Shown piece after piece: positions 11,802 to 20,444 of a stretch of 64,000 nucleotides of DNA. Origin of the DNA: Ectothiorhodospiraceae bacterium BW-2 (GTDB taxonomy: Bacteria > Pseudomonadota > Gammaproteobacteria > Thiohalomonadales > Thiohalomonadaceae); NCBI GenBank assembly GCA_008375315.1, contig CP032507.1, positions 310,001-374,000 of the forward strand. Reading direction: 5' to 3'. The position numbers and the translations under genes were made by a program. The notes under the pieces were generated by a model, which did no database searches, was not told the DNA's origin, and worked only from the letters and a program-made list of their open reading frames with translations. Numbering within the stretch: position 1 is the stretch's first letter; each line of letters opens with the position of its first letter.

Positions 11802-12577
11802 CCCAAGCCTATCTACCCCAAGGGGAGGAGCTTATCCTGTTTGAGTACGCCTATCGCCGTCAACTGCCCCTGCTTATTAAGGGGCCTACCGGCTGCGGTA
11901 AAACTCGACTCGTTGAATATATGGCGGCAACATTACAGCGACCGCTCTACACCGTCGCCTGCCATGATGATCTCACCACCGCCGATCTGGTAGGCCGCCA
12001 TCTGATTGGTGACCACGGTACCTACTGGAGCGATGGCCCACTCACCCGTGCGGTACGCGAAGGGGCAATCTGCTATCTCGATGAGATAGTCGAGGCGCGA
12101 AAAGATACCACTGTCGTGCTCCATCCGCTCTCCGATCACCGCCGCCTGCTACCTCTGGAGCGAACCGGTGAGCTGTTACAGGCCCCTAAAGAGTTTATGC
12201 TGGTGATCTCCTACAATCCTGGCTACCAAAATCTGCTCAAAGGGCTAAAACCTTCGACTCGACAGCGCTTTGTGGCACTCAAGGTGAGCTACCCTGAACC
12301 GAAGCATGAACAGCAGATTGTCATTAATGAGACGGCCATCTCGGTAGAGTGGGCGAAAAAATTGGTCGATATCGCCACCGCGCTACGAACGCTCACCGAA
12401 CACGATCTGGAGGAGTCGGCCTCGACCCGCCTGCTAGTCTATACCGCCAGCCTGATTCAAGCCGGACTCGATCCCGTGACTGCCTGTCAGGCAGCGCTGA
12501 TTGAACCGTTAAGTGATGATGAAGAGACCGTTGAGGCGTTAATGGAAGTGGTAACGACCCATATTGGCAAGCTCTAA
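11798..12577 (+). CDS. norQ: NorQ/CbbQ-type AAA+ ATPase
   Basis: A MoxR-type AAA+ ATPase needed to activate NO reductase together with NorD. The P-loop is KGPTGCGKTRL near residue 27-37, Walker B is AICYLDEI near 84-91, and sensor/arginine elements lie in 'MLVISYNPGYQNLLKGLKPSTRQRF'. Length 259 is normal. Its start overlaps the upstream iron-sulfur gene and its stop is one base from the next start, so it sits in a tightly coupled operon. Confidence 0.93.
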   Translation: MTQAYLPQGEELILFEYAYRRQLPLLIKGPTGCGKTRLVEYMAATLQRPLYTVACHDDLTTADLVGRHLIGDHGTYWSDGPLTRAVREGAICYLDEIVEARKDTTVVLHPLSDHRRLLPLERTGELLQAPKEFMLVISYNPGYQNLLKGLKPSTRQRFVALKVSYPEPKHEQQIVINETAISVEWAKKLVDIATALRTLTEHDLEESASTRLLVYTASLIQAGLDPVTACQAALIEPLSDDEETVEALMEVVTTHIGKL

Positions 12578-12578
12578 T

Positions 12579-12788
12579 ATGTTCACCCTGACGCAGATTC
12601 AAACGCCTCTACTGCCACTACGATCGCTCCATCCGGGTTATTTTGCCATGGTCATGGCCTCAGGTATTATCGCGGTCGGCTTCGAGGGGATAGCACAGCC
12701 ACAGCTCGCACAACTCTTTACTCTATTTGGGATAGGGGTATTATCGGGGCTACTCTATCACCCGCATCACAAGAGCAGCAGAACATGA
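12579..12788 (+). CDS. Short membrane protein resembling the N-terminus of TehA/SLAC1 (TDT) transporters
   Basis: Only 69 residues. The segment LHPGYFAMVMASGIIAVGFEG matches the first membrane span of the tellurite-resistance/dicarboxylate transporter family (typically FFAxVMATGIVS), and a second hydrophobic stretch follows before a basic tail. The family is normally over 300 residues, so this is a truncated relic or a remnant turned small membrane protein. It starts one base after norQ and its stop overlaps the dnr start by 4 bases, so translation through it may still matter for dnr expression. Confidence 0.6.
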   Translation: MFTLTQIQTPLLPLRSLHPGYFAMVMASGIIAVGFEGIAQPQLAQLFTLFGIGVLSGLLYHPHHKSSRT

Positions 12789-13471
12789 TCTTACCTACAG
12801 AGAGACAACAACAACTCATCCGCCAGCTACCGCTATTCCAGTCGCTGACATCAGTGCAGTTTGCTCAACTCATGGCACAAACCCACTGCCACAGCTTAAA
12901 AGGGGGAGAGCTGCTGTTTCAGCAAGGAGATCCCTTTAAGGCTCTGTTTGTGACCTTGGAGGGGGATATTAAACTATTTCAGCTCATGGCAAATGGCGAT
13001 GAGAAGATTGTCGATATCGTCAGCAGCGGCCACACTTTTGCAGAAGCGATCCTCTTTTTTCGCGCCCGCCGCTATCCACTCAATGCTATCGCTCTAAAAA
13101 GTACGGTGGTCGCAGCCATACCCGCCCTCCTCTATGAGCAGATTTTACGCTCATCAGTCGATCTCTGTTTTGAGTTAATGGGCAAAATGAGCCAACGCAT
13201 CCACTGGTTAATGGGAGAGATTGAGCAGTTGACCCTCCATGATGCCACCTCGCGCCTAATCAACTGGCTACTCGATCACGCTACGAATGCGCCTAATACG
13301 ACAGTTGAATTAACACTGCCCAAACAGGTGATCGCCTCACGACTATCGATTCAACCCGAAACCCTCTCCCGCATCTTAAAACGGCTCGCACAGCAGGGCT
13401 ACTTGCAGCTGCATGAGAATCGTATCGATCTGCTCAATATCGAAGCGCTTAGGGCGCACACTCAAGGATAG
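12785..13471 (+). CDS. dnr: Crp/Fnr-family nitrogen-oxide regulator (Dnr/NnrR type)
   Basis: The 228-residue protein has a cyclic-nucleotide-binding-like sensor domain (GGELLFQQGDPFKALFVTLEGDIKLF), a long dimer helix and a C-terminal winged helix (PKQVIASRLSIQPETLSRILKRL). There is no N-terminal cysteine cluster of the Fnr type, so it is more like Dnr/NnrR proteins, which respond to NO through haem. Its place inside the nor operon and the FNR-type box upstream of norC suggest autoregulation of NO-response genes. Confidence 0.88.
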   Translation: MILPTERQQQLIRQLPLFQSLTSVQFAQLMAQTHCHSLKGGELLFQQGDPFKALFVTLEGDIKLFQLMANGDEKIVDIVSSGHTFAEAILFFRARRYPLNAIALKSTVVAAIPALLYEQILRSSVDLCFELMGKMSQRIHWLMGEIEQLTLHDATSRLINWLLDHATNAPNTTVELTLPKQVIASRLSIQPETLSRILKRLAQQGYLQLHENRIDLLNIEALRAHTQG

Positions 13472-13481
13472 ACCCATCGCC

Positions 13482-15179
13482 ATGGAGGAGTTAGTCGGCA
13501 AACAGTGGCACCACTGGATCACAAGGTTGGCCGATCCTCATCGCCATGCTGCCGTCGAGCTATCGACACAACACTACTCGTTGACACTGCTGCTACGAGC
13601 ACTCTCCGGCCAGAGCGAGGTGGTGATTCGCCCGGCGCTTAAACGGGTGAATCGACAGCAGCGGAGCTGGCTACAGCGCCTTGCCGGTAACCGAACCTTC
13701 ACCACTCCCGCTTGGCGTGATGCCGATACCCTCTATCTACCCACAACCCTCGCTCTGTTTGACGATAGCCGGCTCAATCGGGAGCACTATCTCTGGCTGA
13801 CCGCCCTTGGTAGCCTTAATAGCAGTCGAGAGGCGCTACTGCAACGCTATCCGGCACTACAACCGCGCTGGCAACGACTTATTCAAGCCTGGCAGCGCCT
13901 CTATGGCGAGCAGCCACCCCTGCCGCTGCAACTAGCGATAGCAGAGCGTTCGCCGCCTCCCTCCCCGACTCCTGAAGATCCCGCCGCTCTAGCCGACAAT
14001 AGCCCTCCAGAAGATGAGGGCAATCATTCGCAACAGAGTCCGCAGCGCCATCGCGCCGAGCGAGCCGAACTCCCCCAACAACGAGGCAGTATGCTCGCCT
14101 TTCGGCTAGAGAGCCTCTTTAGTTGGACCGAATTTCTGCCACTTAATCGCGCCCATGACGAGAGCCCCAACCCCGACGCCGCCCGCACCGCTGAAGATAT
14201 GGAACAGCTCCACCTGCAACGAAGTCGCAGTCGGCTATCGCACCGTATTCGGCTCGATTTTGATCTCCCGGCAACCGAGTATGATGATCTCCCTTTAGGG
14301 GATGGAATCCCCCTCCCCGAGTGGGACTATCGCCACCAACAGCTTCGGGCTAACTACTGCAAGTTACAAATAGTCACCGCCAGAGAAGAGAGCTCGGCTC
14401 CGCTCCCCTCCCGTCTGCATCCATTAGCACGGCAGCTACGAAAACAGATGGCCGTGGTAGAGACTCTGCCGCAGTGGCGCAACCGCCAAGAGGAGGGGAG
14501 TGAGATCGATATTGAGGAGTATATCGACTATCAGAGCCAACCACAGCGCCTCACCTTGCCGGCTATCTATCGCCAACCTCACCCCCGTCAGCGCCAAATC
14601 GCCACGCTACTGCTCGCCGATCTCTCGCTCTCGACCGATAGCTGCGCCAATAATAACACCCGAGTCATTGATATTATCCAAGATGCGCTGCTGCTATTTG
14701 GAGAGACACTACACCACTTAGGCGACTCGTTTGCCCTCTACGGCTTCTCATCTATCCATCGCCAACAGGTGCGCTATAACCATCTTAAAGCGTTTAATGA
14801 ACGCTACGATGATCGGGTTCGTGGGCGCATTTTGGCGACTAAACCGGGCTACTACACCCGCATGGGTGCGGCGATTCGCTACGCCACCAAACAACTTCAA
14901 AGCCAAATAGCTGAGGAGCGGTTGCTACTGCTATTAACCGATGGTAAACCGAACGATCTTGACCATTATGAGGGGCGCTATGGCCTAGAAGATACTCGTC
15001 ACGCCATCGTAGAGGCCAAACGACAAGGTGTCCGCCCCTTCTGTATCACTATCGACCAACGCGCCGAAGCCTATCTGCCCCACCTCTTTGGTCAACAGGG
15101 GTGGGTGTGGGTACGACAGGTAGAAGATCTCCCCAAAAAATTGTCTCAGTGGTACGGCAATCTTACCCGACGCCATTAA
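13482..15179 (+). CDS. norD: NorD, von Willebrand factor A protein for NO reductase activation
   Basis: NorD works with NorQ in maturation of NO reductase. The C-terminal third is a VWA domain with the MIDAS motif DLSLSTDS, a 'TRMGAAIRYATKQL' segment and 'LLLLTDGKPNDLDHYEGRYGLEDTR', all typical of NorD. The middle is acidic and proline-rich. ATG 13482 follows the dnr stop by 10 bases and is preferred over the longer in-frame start that lies inside dnr. Length about 565 residues is usual. Confidence 0.93.
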   Translation: MEELVGKQWHHWITRLADPHRHAAVELSTQHYSLTLLLRALSGQSEVVIRPALKRVNRQQRSWLQRLAGNRTFTTPAWRDADTLYLPTTLALFDDSRLNREHYLWLTALGSLNSSREALLQRYPALQPRWQRLIQAWQRLYGEQPPLPLQLAIAERSPPPSPTPEDPAALADNSPPEDEGNHSQQSPQRHRAERAELPQQRGSMLAFRLESLFSWTEFLPLNRAHDESPNPDAARTAEDMEQLHLQRSRSRLSHRIRLDFDLPATEYDDLPLGDGIPLPEWDYRHQQLRANYCKLQIVTAREESSAPLPSRLHPLARQLRKQMAVVETLPQWRNRQEEGSEIDIEEYIDYQSQPQRLTLPAIYRQPHPRQRQIATLLLADLSLSTDSCANNNTRVIDIIQDALLLFGETLHHLGDSFALYGFSSIHRQQVRYNHLKAFNERYDDRVRGRILATKPGYYTRMGAAIRYATKQLQSQIAEERLLLLLTDGKPNDLDHYEGRYGLEDTRHAIVEAKRQGVRPFCITIDQRAEAYLPHLFGQQGWVWVRQVEDLPKKLSQWYGNLTRRH

Positions 15180-15208
15180 TCAATAGCCCCAACAATAAGG
15201 CATCCTAA

Positions 15209-17593
15209 TTATCTATTATGCAAAACAAAGTAGTCTAAAATAAATCGTAAAAAATCTGTCTTAGAAGGCATCTCATCTAACGCATCCATAGCCCGAAAAT
15301 AGTGCCTATATAGCTCGATCTTGGCGTTCTCTACCCCCAAAACGGTAACAAAGGTGGCGTTTCTGTTTCGTTTGTCCATCTCTATCGGCTTACCCATCTT
15401 GTCCGGATCACCTTGCTCATCCAAAATATCATCACGAATTTGGAACGCTATCCCTGCATGTCTAGCAAACACTTTAAGTTTATCGACCCTCTCGTCCGTT
15501 GCCTCTTTCAGTACTGCGGGCATCATTAACGACGCCTCGATCGCTAAACCAGTTTTATAAAAAGATAAATTCTCTAGCTGCTCCAGTGTCAACCTCTCCT
15601 CTTTAGAGCTTAAATCCATATACTGTCCTTTGCACATAGCCTCAACAATCTCGGCACTATATTTTATAAGTCTATTGATTATTGTCGCATCGAACCCAGA
15701 GAGTGAAGCCTGCTCTTCAACTGCCTTTAATATGATAAAAACACCAGTCAACTCAGCCAAAGATTCACTTCCATATTTAACATGCAACGCAGCCCTTCCC
15801 CTTCTCTTTTCCGCATTGTCTTGAGTCGGTTTATCATCAAAAATAAGCGAAGAGGTATGCATATATTCTATAGATTTAAACAGAGGGATTAACAGCTCCT
15901 GTTTGATACCAAACATATCAACACCGGCGATATAGGCTAACATAGGCCGAAGCCGCTTACCCCCTGACCCTAAGCTATAATTTGCTGCTTCCACCAAAGT
16001 CTCATCTAGGCCGCTATGCCTTTGCTGTTGTTCAATTTTTAAATTTTTATTTATAAAATTTCCGATTCTCTTCAGCTCTTCCGAATAGATAGCGGCATCG
16101 GTTTTTTTATTATAAAAATAGTCGGTTATTTGCACGCTTATCAGCTTATCAAACCAATAGATATTGGGTGATGTTAAGGTGATTTTTTTTATCAATGAGT
16201 TAAAGCTATTTGAACGGGTTTTAAACACATCCATAAACGCATGATAACCACGCAAACCTTTTTGAGAGCAGAGGCTTTTATGGGCATTAATTGTCCGTTC
16301 TAAAATTAATTTTTTGGCTATTGGCTCCTCTTTATACACAACATAGATCAAGGTAAAGACAACACTCCAATATATCTCATAGGGATTCACCAAATCGGCT
16401 CTTTTTTTGTAGTGCTTCAGGTAGTAGGTGTATGGGGTAACCACTCCCTGCAATAGATCACTGTCGATATCCTTAATGTCATCATTAAATTGGTTATATA
16501 TTCCGTAATAGAACATATTATCATCAAAATCACTATCGCCGCCGCCACCTAATACGGAGCGAGCCATTAGTCTTGACGAGGCGGACTTTAAGATAAGGGG
16601 GATAAAAATATCTTCATTTGAGTAAGTTGTATTAGTTATAATTTTAGCTCTATCCAACTCTTGTGAGTTAAAGAAAAGATAGGCTTTTTGGTAAAAATCT
16701 TTAATATTTGAATCGAATTGATGGTTTTTTATCGTCTGAAACGCCTCTTTCAGCTCCTGATAGACAAAATAGATAAAATCACCATTTTCCCCACCTAACG
16801 GCTGCAATACAGGGACTCCCTGTTCAACTAAAGTGGTACGAATCATATCTGAAAACATCAATTTCTCCTCAGCGGTTAGCACCGAGGAGTGATCTAAAAT
16901 ATCGTCAATAAATGGATAGGTTAAGCCGTAAGCGTACCCTAAGCGTACAGCCTTCGCATATCGCCTCCCCCTCTCCTCTTTCGTCAATGTTTTTGGCGCA
17001 GTATCGATCGCTATCATCACCACACCCGCCACAATTTTAACCAACTTTCTCAGCGCCTGTTCAGATGAGAGCTGTGGTGGGATATTATTTTGAATCAGCT
17101 GAAGTTTTTCGATCAACCATACCAACGCAGATTCTGCATTATATTCGCACGACTTTTTAAACAATAGCGACAAAAAACTCTTTTTTGGTGCCGAGTTTTG
17201 CAATATAGAGCGAACTATTTTATCTTCTAGTTTACCAACTATCTGCTCTATGTCAGATTGCACCTCCTGTTTAGAGAGATCTTTTCCTAAATCTCTTAAA
17301 AAGATATAACCAATGGATCTATCTAAATAGTTATGGAGCTGCTTCTTCCCGTCAAGATAATTCAAAAAAGCTTTTGCATCCGACATAGGGGGAGCGTTGC
17401 TATATACTTTATCCACCCAATATCCAACAATATTAGCGACCCCAGAAGGGGGTGATTTTAATCTCTTATAATCAGCCTCAAGCTGTAATAAAAAACTCGC
17501 TGAATTCAAGTTACTTATTAGCTGTTGGTAATATTTTTTTGCCCTATTTTGATATAAATGATAGCTATTTTCTGCCTCTTCAAATTTATTCAC
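15209..17593 (-). CDS. Double-domain class I isoprenoid synthase: unknown terpene-synthase-like half plus polyprenyl synthetase
   Basis: The C-terminal 270 residues are a trans-polyprenyl diphosphate synthase: GGKRLRP (544-550), first aspartate-rich motif DDKPTQDN (586-593) followed by RRG, KTG (680-682), and second motif FQIRDDILDEQGD (717-729). The N-terminal 500 residues show no clear family but contain two acidic motifs of the class I type, FIDDILDHSS (228-237) and QFNDDIKDID (368-377), suggesting a second helical isoprenoid-synthase fold in the same chain. Polyprenyl synthases are usually about 300 residues. The gene is AT-rich and lysine/asparagine-rich compared with its neighbours, which suggests horizontal gain. 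It converges on norD and is 64 bases from the creatininase gene. Confidence 0.85.
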   Translation of the reverse strand: MNKFEEAENSYHLYQNRAKKYYQQLISNLNSASFLLQLEADYKRLKSPPSGVANIVGYWVDKVYSNAPPMSDAKAFLNYLDGKKQLHNYLDRSIGYIFLRDLGKDLSKQEVQSDIEQIVGKLEDKIVRSILQNSAPKKSFLSLLFKKSCEYNAESALVWLIEKLQLIQNNIPPQLSSEQALRKLVKIVAGVVMIAIDTAPKTLTKEERGRRYAKAVRLGYAYGLTYPFIDDILDHSSVLTAEEKLMFSDMIRTTLVEQGVPVLQPLGGENGDFIYFVYQELKEAFQTIKNHQFDSNIKDFYQKAYLFFNSQELDRAKIITNTTYSNEDIFIPLILKSASSRLMARSVLGGGGDSDFDDNMFYYGIYNQFNDDIKDIDSDLLQGVVTPYTYYLKHYKKRADLVNPYEIYWSVVFTLIYVVYKEEPIAKKLILERTINAHKSLCSQKGLRGYHAFMDVFKTRSNSFNSLIKKITLTSPNIYWFDKLISVQITDYFYNKKTDAAIYSEELKRIGNFINKNLKIEQQQRHSGLDETLVEAANYSLGSGGKRLRPMLAYIAGVDMFGIKQELLIPLFKSIEYMHTSSLIFDDKPTQDNAEKRRGRAALHVKYGSESLAELTGVFIILKAVEEQASLSGFDATIINRLIKYSAEIVEAMCKGQYMDLSSKEERLTLEQLENLSFYKTGLAIEASLMMPAVLKEATDERVDKLKVFARHAGIAFQIRDDILDEQGDPDKMGKPIEMDKRNRNATFVTVLGVENAKIELYRHYFRAMDALDEMPSKTDFLRFILDYFVLHNR

Positions 17594-17657
17594 TTAAAAA
17601 CCTTTAACAAAAATGTCTAATGCAGAAGAGTCAGAGATAACACACTAGATTAGATTG

Positions 17658-18389
17658 TTAACGATTTTGATCCAATAGCCGCAAAAAATCTTCCACCGCC
17701 GCCGCCAATAGTGCTCTACCGTGTTCAATAGAGGCTAACGCTGAATTCGCCCCGATCCGGCCATCGGGATATTGGCGTCGAAAGTCGTGGCTGTCTCTAA
17801 AGTGGCCGACTGTCGCCTGAATGGGAGCGAGGGGTATCGATTTAACTGTCTCGGGGTAGGCTAGATAGGTTAACGAGATCTCGGAAGGGGTCGCATGCAT
17901 CCCCTCTTCAAGCCCAAACTCCCGTTTTGAGATCGCCCTAACGCCGCTCCCTTCATACCAGTTCCACAGTCGCAGATAGAGTGTTGAGGGAGAGTCGGTA
18001 AGACTCGCTGCGGCATAAATGTCAGCAAAAGCGCTATTGATAGTGGCCACATTGCCGCCGTGGCCGTTAATGAAATAGATCCGAGTCAAGCCGTGGTGGC
18101 GACATGAGTCGATAATATCTTTTAGCAGCGCCATTAAAGTGGTCGGTTTAAGCGAGAGCGTACCGGGAAAAGCTAAATGGTGCTGCGACATTCCAAAAGC
18201 GATAGTTGGCCCCACCACTATCCCAGTGCGTGCGGATATCTGATCAGCAATCACCTCCGGGCAGATGGCATCGGTACCGATCAGCCCCATCGGTCCATGC
18301 TGTTCGGTAGCGCCGATTGGCACTATCAGCTCTTGCCGCTGTTGCAGATAGGCTTCCACCTCTGGCCAAGTTAGTTGTGCCAATCTCAT
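17658..18389 (-). CDS. Creatininase family amidohydrolase
   Basis: Members hydrolyse cyclic or linear amides (creatinine, formamidopyrimidine, mycofactocin precursors). Metal-ligand motifs are present: IVPIGATEQHGPMGLIGTDA, HHLAFPGTLSL, and FINGHGGNVATINSAF. The length of 243 residues is normal. The ATG at 18389 overlaps the stop of the upstream gene (ATGA) and is preferred to the longer TTG start. The actual substrate is unknown; there is no mycofactocin gene nearby. Confidence 0.88.
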   Translation of the reverse strand: MRLAQLTWPEVEAYLQQRQELIVPIGATEQHGPMGLIGTDAICPEVIADQISARTGIVVGPTIAFGMSQHHLAFPGTLSLKPTTLMALLKDIIDSCRHHGLTRIYFINGHGGNVATINSAFADIYAAASLTDSPSTLYLRLWNWYEGSGVRAISKREFGLEEGMHATPSEISLTYLAYPETVKSIPLAPIQATVGHFRDSHDFRRQYPDGRIGANSALASIEHGRALLAAAVEDFLRLLDQNR

Positions 18390-18766
18390 CTTAACTGTGA
18401 TAACCCCTCGACCCAATCATCCATAAATAGCTCAATTGATTCGATAAAATCTGGATCATGCTCCGTGCGGTTAATGGTTGTGTGAATAGTTAGCTGTGCC
18501 GGTGCTGTTGTCACCGTCCAAGCTAGCGCATTCGGGCAAGTCGGTAAGGTAAAGCGAACTCCGCCGTTAATCTCCTCTCGCCGAACTTTAAACTGGCCCC
18601 AAAGAGAGTAGATCTCCCCCTCTTCACCGCTATTTTGTAGCACTTGGCCGATGGAGGCGCAAAGCGTCGGCAAGGCGGCTATCGTCAGAGCTGCCTGAAG
18701 CCCTGAGGGGGGAAGAGGGGTATCGAGGCGCCGAAAAAATTCCACTACTGACTCCGATGACATACC
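18386..18766 (-). CDS. Hypothetical protein upstream of creatininase
   Basis: A protein of about 126 residues from the ATG at 18766, with an alternating strand/helix pattern and no membrane segment. I do not recognise the family. It has 'LWGQFKVRREEINGGVRFTLPTCPNALAWT' in the middle and an acidic C-terminus. A longer version starting at 18937 would overlap the small basic protein gene in another frame and is rejected. It sits between that gene and the creatininase gene, coupled to the latter by an ATGA overlap. Confidence 0.65.
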   Translation of the reverse strand, partial: GMSSESVVEFFRRLDTPLPPSGLQAALTIAALPTLCASIGQVLQNSGEEGEIYSLWGQFKVRREEINGGVRFTLPTCPNALAWTVTTAPAQLTIHTTINRTEHDPDFIESIELFMDDWVEGLSQLR

Positions 18767-18782
18767 GATCCGGAAGTTTTGA

Positions 18783-18974
18783 TCAAACCGGCAGCCGCTG
18801 ACAATGGGCTGCTCGATCCACCCATCGGGTGGCGGATGGAGCAGCCCACTCCCGACGCAGGCCCATCTTCTCTTTACGGCGCTTAGCCTTATTGGTTTTA
18901 TCGTGTACGCCCCCTTTACGCAGCAGTGGTGCGTCATAAAGTGGATTACGCCTCTTTGGTGGAGGGGATTTCAT
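18783..18974 (-). CDS. Small basic protein
   Basis: A 63-residue, strongly basic protein (KRRNPLYDAPLLRKGGVHDK, KAKRRKEKMGLRREW) with no membrane span; the composition suggests nucleic-acid or ribosome binding. Short proteins with an 'NP..D.PLLRKGGVH.K' core occur in other gammaproteobacteria to my recollection, but I cannot name the family. ATG 18974 has an AAGGAG site 6 bases upstream, one of the best ribosome-binding sites in the window, which supports it as a real gene. First in the creatininase operon. Confidence 0.65.
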   Translation of the reverse strand: MKSPPPKRRNPLYDAPLLRKGGVHDKTNKAKRRKEKMGLRREWAAPSATRWVDRAAHCQRLPV

Positions 18975-19084
18975 GGCCATCTCCTTAAGTGGTGTTAATG
19001 AATTGGCCCTTAGTTTAGTCTATGATGGTAATATACTGCAATAACTATCTACCATCGTTACCCAAATATGACGGCCTTATCACT

Positions 19085-19258
19085 ATGTTAGACAACTCTC
19101 TCTCGCAAACTAAGCAGAGTGTAATCGCGATAACTCAACCGGCGCAAGCCGCCGATGGTCAGTTCGTGCGTCTCAAAAAGCCCCCTCTCTATCTACAGGG
19201 AAGGGCACTCATGGCAGAGCAGTGCCATCAACGGCTCGCCATAATGGTGCTACGGTAA
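19085..19258 (+). CDS. Possible small protein upstream of the gate-domain gene
   Basis: A 57-codon frame that ends 6 bases before the next start. It has no clear ribosome-binding site and no recognisable family. It is listed only because its stop is placed as if coupled to the following gene; it may equally be leader sequence. Confidence 0.25.
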   Translation: MLDNSLSQTKQSVIAITQPAQAADGQFVRLKKPPLYLQGRALMAEQCHQRLAIMVLR

Positions 19259-19264
19259 CAAGCG

Positions 19265-20218
19265 ATGTGGCTATATCTACACTCTACTTTTGTAAAATCC
19301 TTTAACCTTAGTTTGACACTATTCAAACTGATGATTCCAATTATTATTATTATGAAAATATTGGAACAGATGGGAGTGGTCAATCTCCTCTCTGAGCTAT
19401 TAGCACCGATAATGGAGTTAGTTGGCCTACCTGGAACAATGGGATTAGTATGGGCGACAGCTCTTATGACCAATCTGTATGGCGGTATCGTTGTCTATGC
19501 GACTCTAGCGCCTGAGACACCTATGACAGTGGCACAAGTCACTCTTATCAGCGCGATGATGCTCATTGCTCACGCCCTGCCGTTAGAGGCCAGAATTGCG
19601 CAAAAGGCAGGGGTCAGTTTTACACTTACCGTCCTCTTAAGAGTGAGCATGGCGATTTTTTTTGCAGCTATCTTTAACCAAATTTATCTATTTGGAGAGT
19701 GGTTACAGCAACCGAGTGAGCTACTCTGGTCACCCGATGAGATTGACCCCTCACTTAGCGAGTGGGCTATGAATCAGGTGATAGGTCTTGGATTGATTAT
19801 CTGTATTGTATTTAGCTTAGTCTTTTTTCTTGATCTGCTAAAAAAACTAGGCATCATACAGTGGTTTAATCGACAATTACGGCCGCTACTCCATCTGCTA
19901 GGTATTGGTCGCGAGGCAGAAACGATTACCCTCATAGGTCTAACTTTGGGAATCTCTTATGGCGGTGCCTTACTGATACAAGAGGCAGAGGCGGGTGAGA
20001 TTAAACCGCATGATATTCTATTCTCAATTTCTTTATTGGGATTATCACACAGTTTAATTGAGGATACGCTACTTATGATGCTAATCGGTGCCCATCTGTC
20101 AGCTATTTTGGTCGGGCGCATTCTCTTTAGTGTATCGATTATTTTTATCATGGTTAAAATCGTTAATATTATTCCAGATAGAATAGTCCACCGTTATCTA
20201 GTTAGATCGGTCTCTTAA
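19265..20218 (+). CDS. Nucleoside-recognition (Gate) domain membrane protein
   Basis: A 317-residue membrane protein with two copies of a Gate-type unit. Each has a hydrophobic hairpin with a conserved polar/glycine segment: 'ATALMTNLYGGIVVYATL' in the first half, 'GLTLGISYGGALLIQEA' in the second. The domain is related to the core of concentrative nucleoside transporters and to spore-maturation and FeoB gate regions; the substrate is unknown. It is transcribed divergently from the creatininase operon and followed by a short repeat element. Confidence 0.8.
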   Translation: MWLYLHSTFVKSFNLSLTLFKLMIPIIIIMKILEQMGVVNLLSELLAPIMELVGLPGTMGLVWATALMTNLYGGIVVYATLAPETPMTVAQVTLISAMMLIAHALPLEARIAQKAGVSFTLTVLLRVSMAIFFAAIFNQIYLFGEWLQQPSELLWSPDEIDPSLSEWAMNQVIGLGLIICIVFSLVFFLDLLKKLGIIQWFNRQLRPLLHLLGIGREAETITLIGLTLGISYGGALLIQEAEAGEIKPHDILFSISLLGLSHSLIEDTLLMMLIGAHLSAILVGRILFSVSIIFIMVKIVNIIPDRIVHRYLVRSVS

Positions 20219-20225
20219 CTCATTG

Positions 20226-20369
20226 GGCCTTGTTCATCGTTTCGCCATTTTTTGCCCCCACCCCAACCCTCCCCCGCTAGGGGAGGGAGCTAATAGCCCC
20301 CCCAGCAGGGGGAGGTTGGAGGGGGGAATGATAGAAACCGCAAGCCTGGACGAAACGGTGAACAAAGCC
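20226..20369. repeat. Short non-autonomous element (144 bp) with ends like the 52.7-kb IS
   Basis: Left end GGCCTTGTTCATCGTTTCG and right end (read outward) CGAAACGGTGAACAAAGCC form inverted ends nearly identical to those of the insertion sequence at 52734-54601. The interior is rich in C and G runs that fold back (CCCTCCCCCGCTAGGGGAGGG). No coding capacity. It is probably a MITE mobilised by that transposase. Confidence 0.8.
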
Positions 20370-20375
20370 GTTACG

Positions 20376-20415
20376 ACTAATGATTAATCTGCTATCATGA
20401 CGAATCATCATTAGT
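20376..20415. promoter_or_regulatory. Imperfect inverted repeat upstream of the DUF4395 gene
   Basis: Arms ACTAATGATT and AATCATCATTAGT face each other around a short AT-rich centre, 30 bases upstream of the DUF4395 start. It may be an operator or part of the promoter. No protein binder can be named. Confidence 0.4.
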
Positions 20416-20444
20416 TTAACTTTTTACTCAAGAGGATAGAGACG

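Noticed and set aside
18386-18937. Longer 183-residue start for the gene upstream of creatininase
   Set aside because: It would overlap the small basic protein, whose ribosome-binding site is much better.
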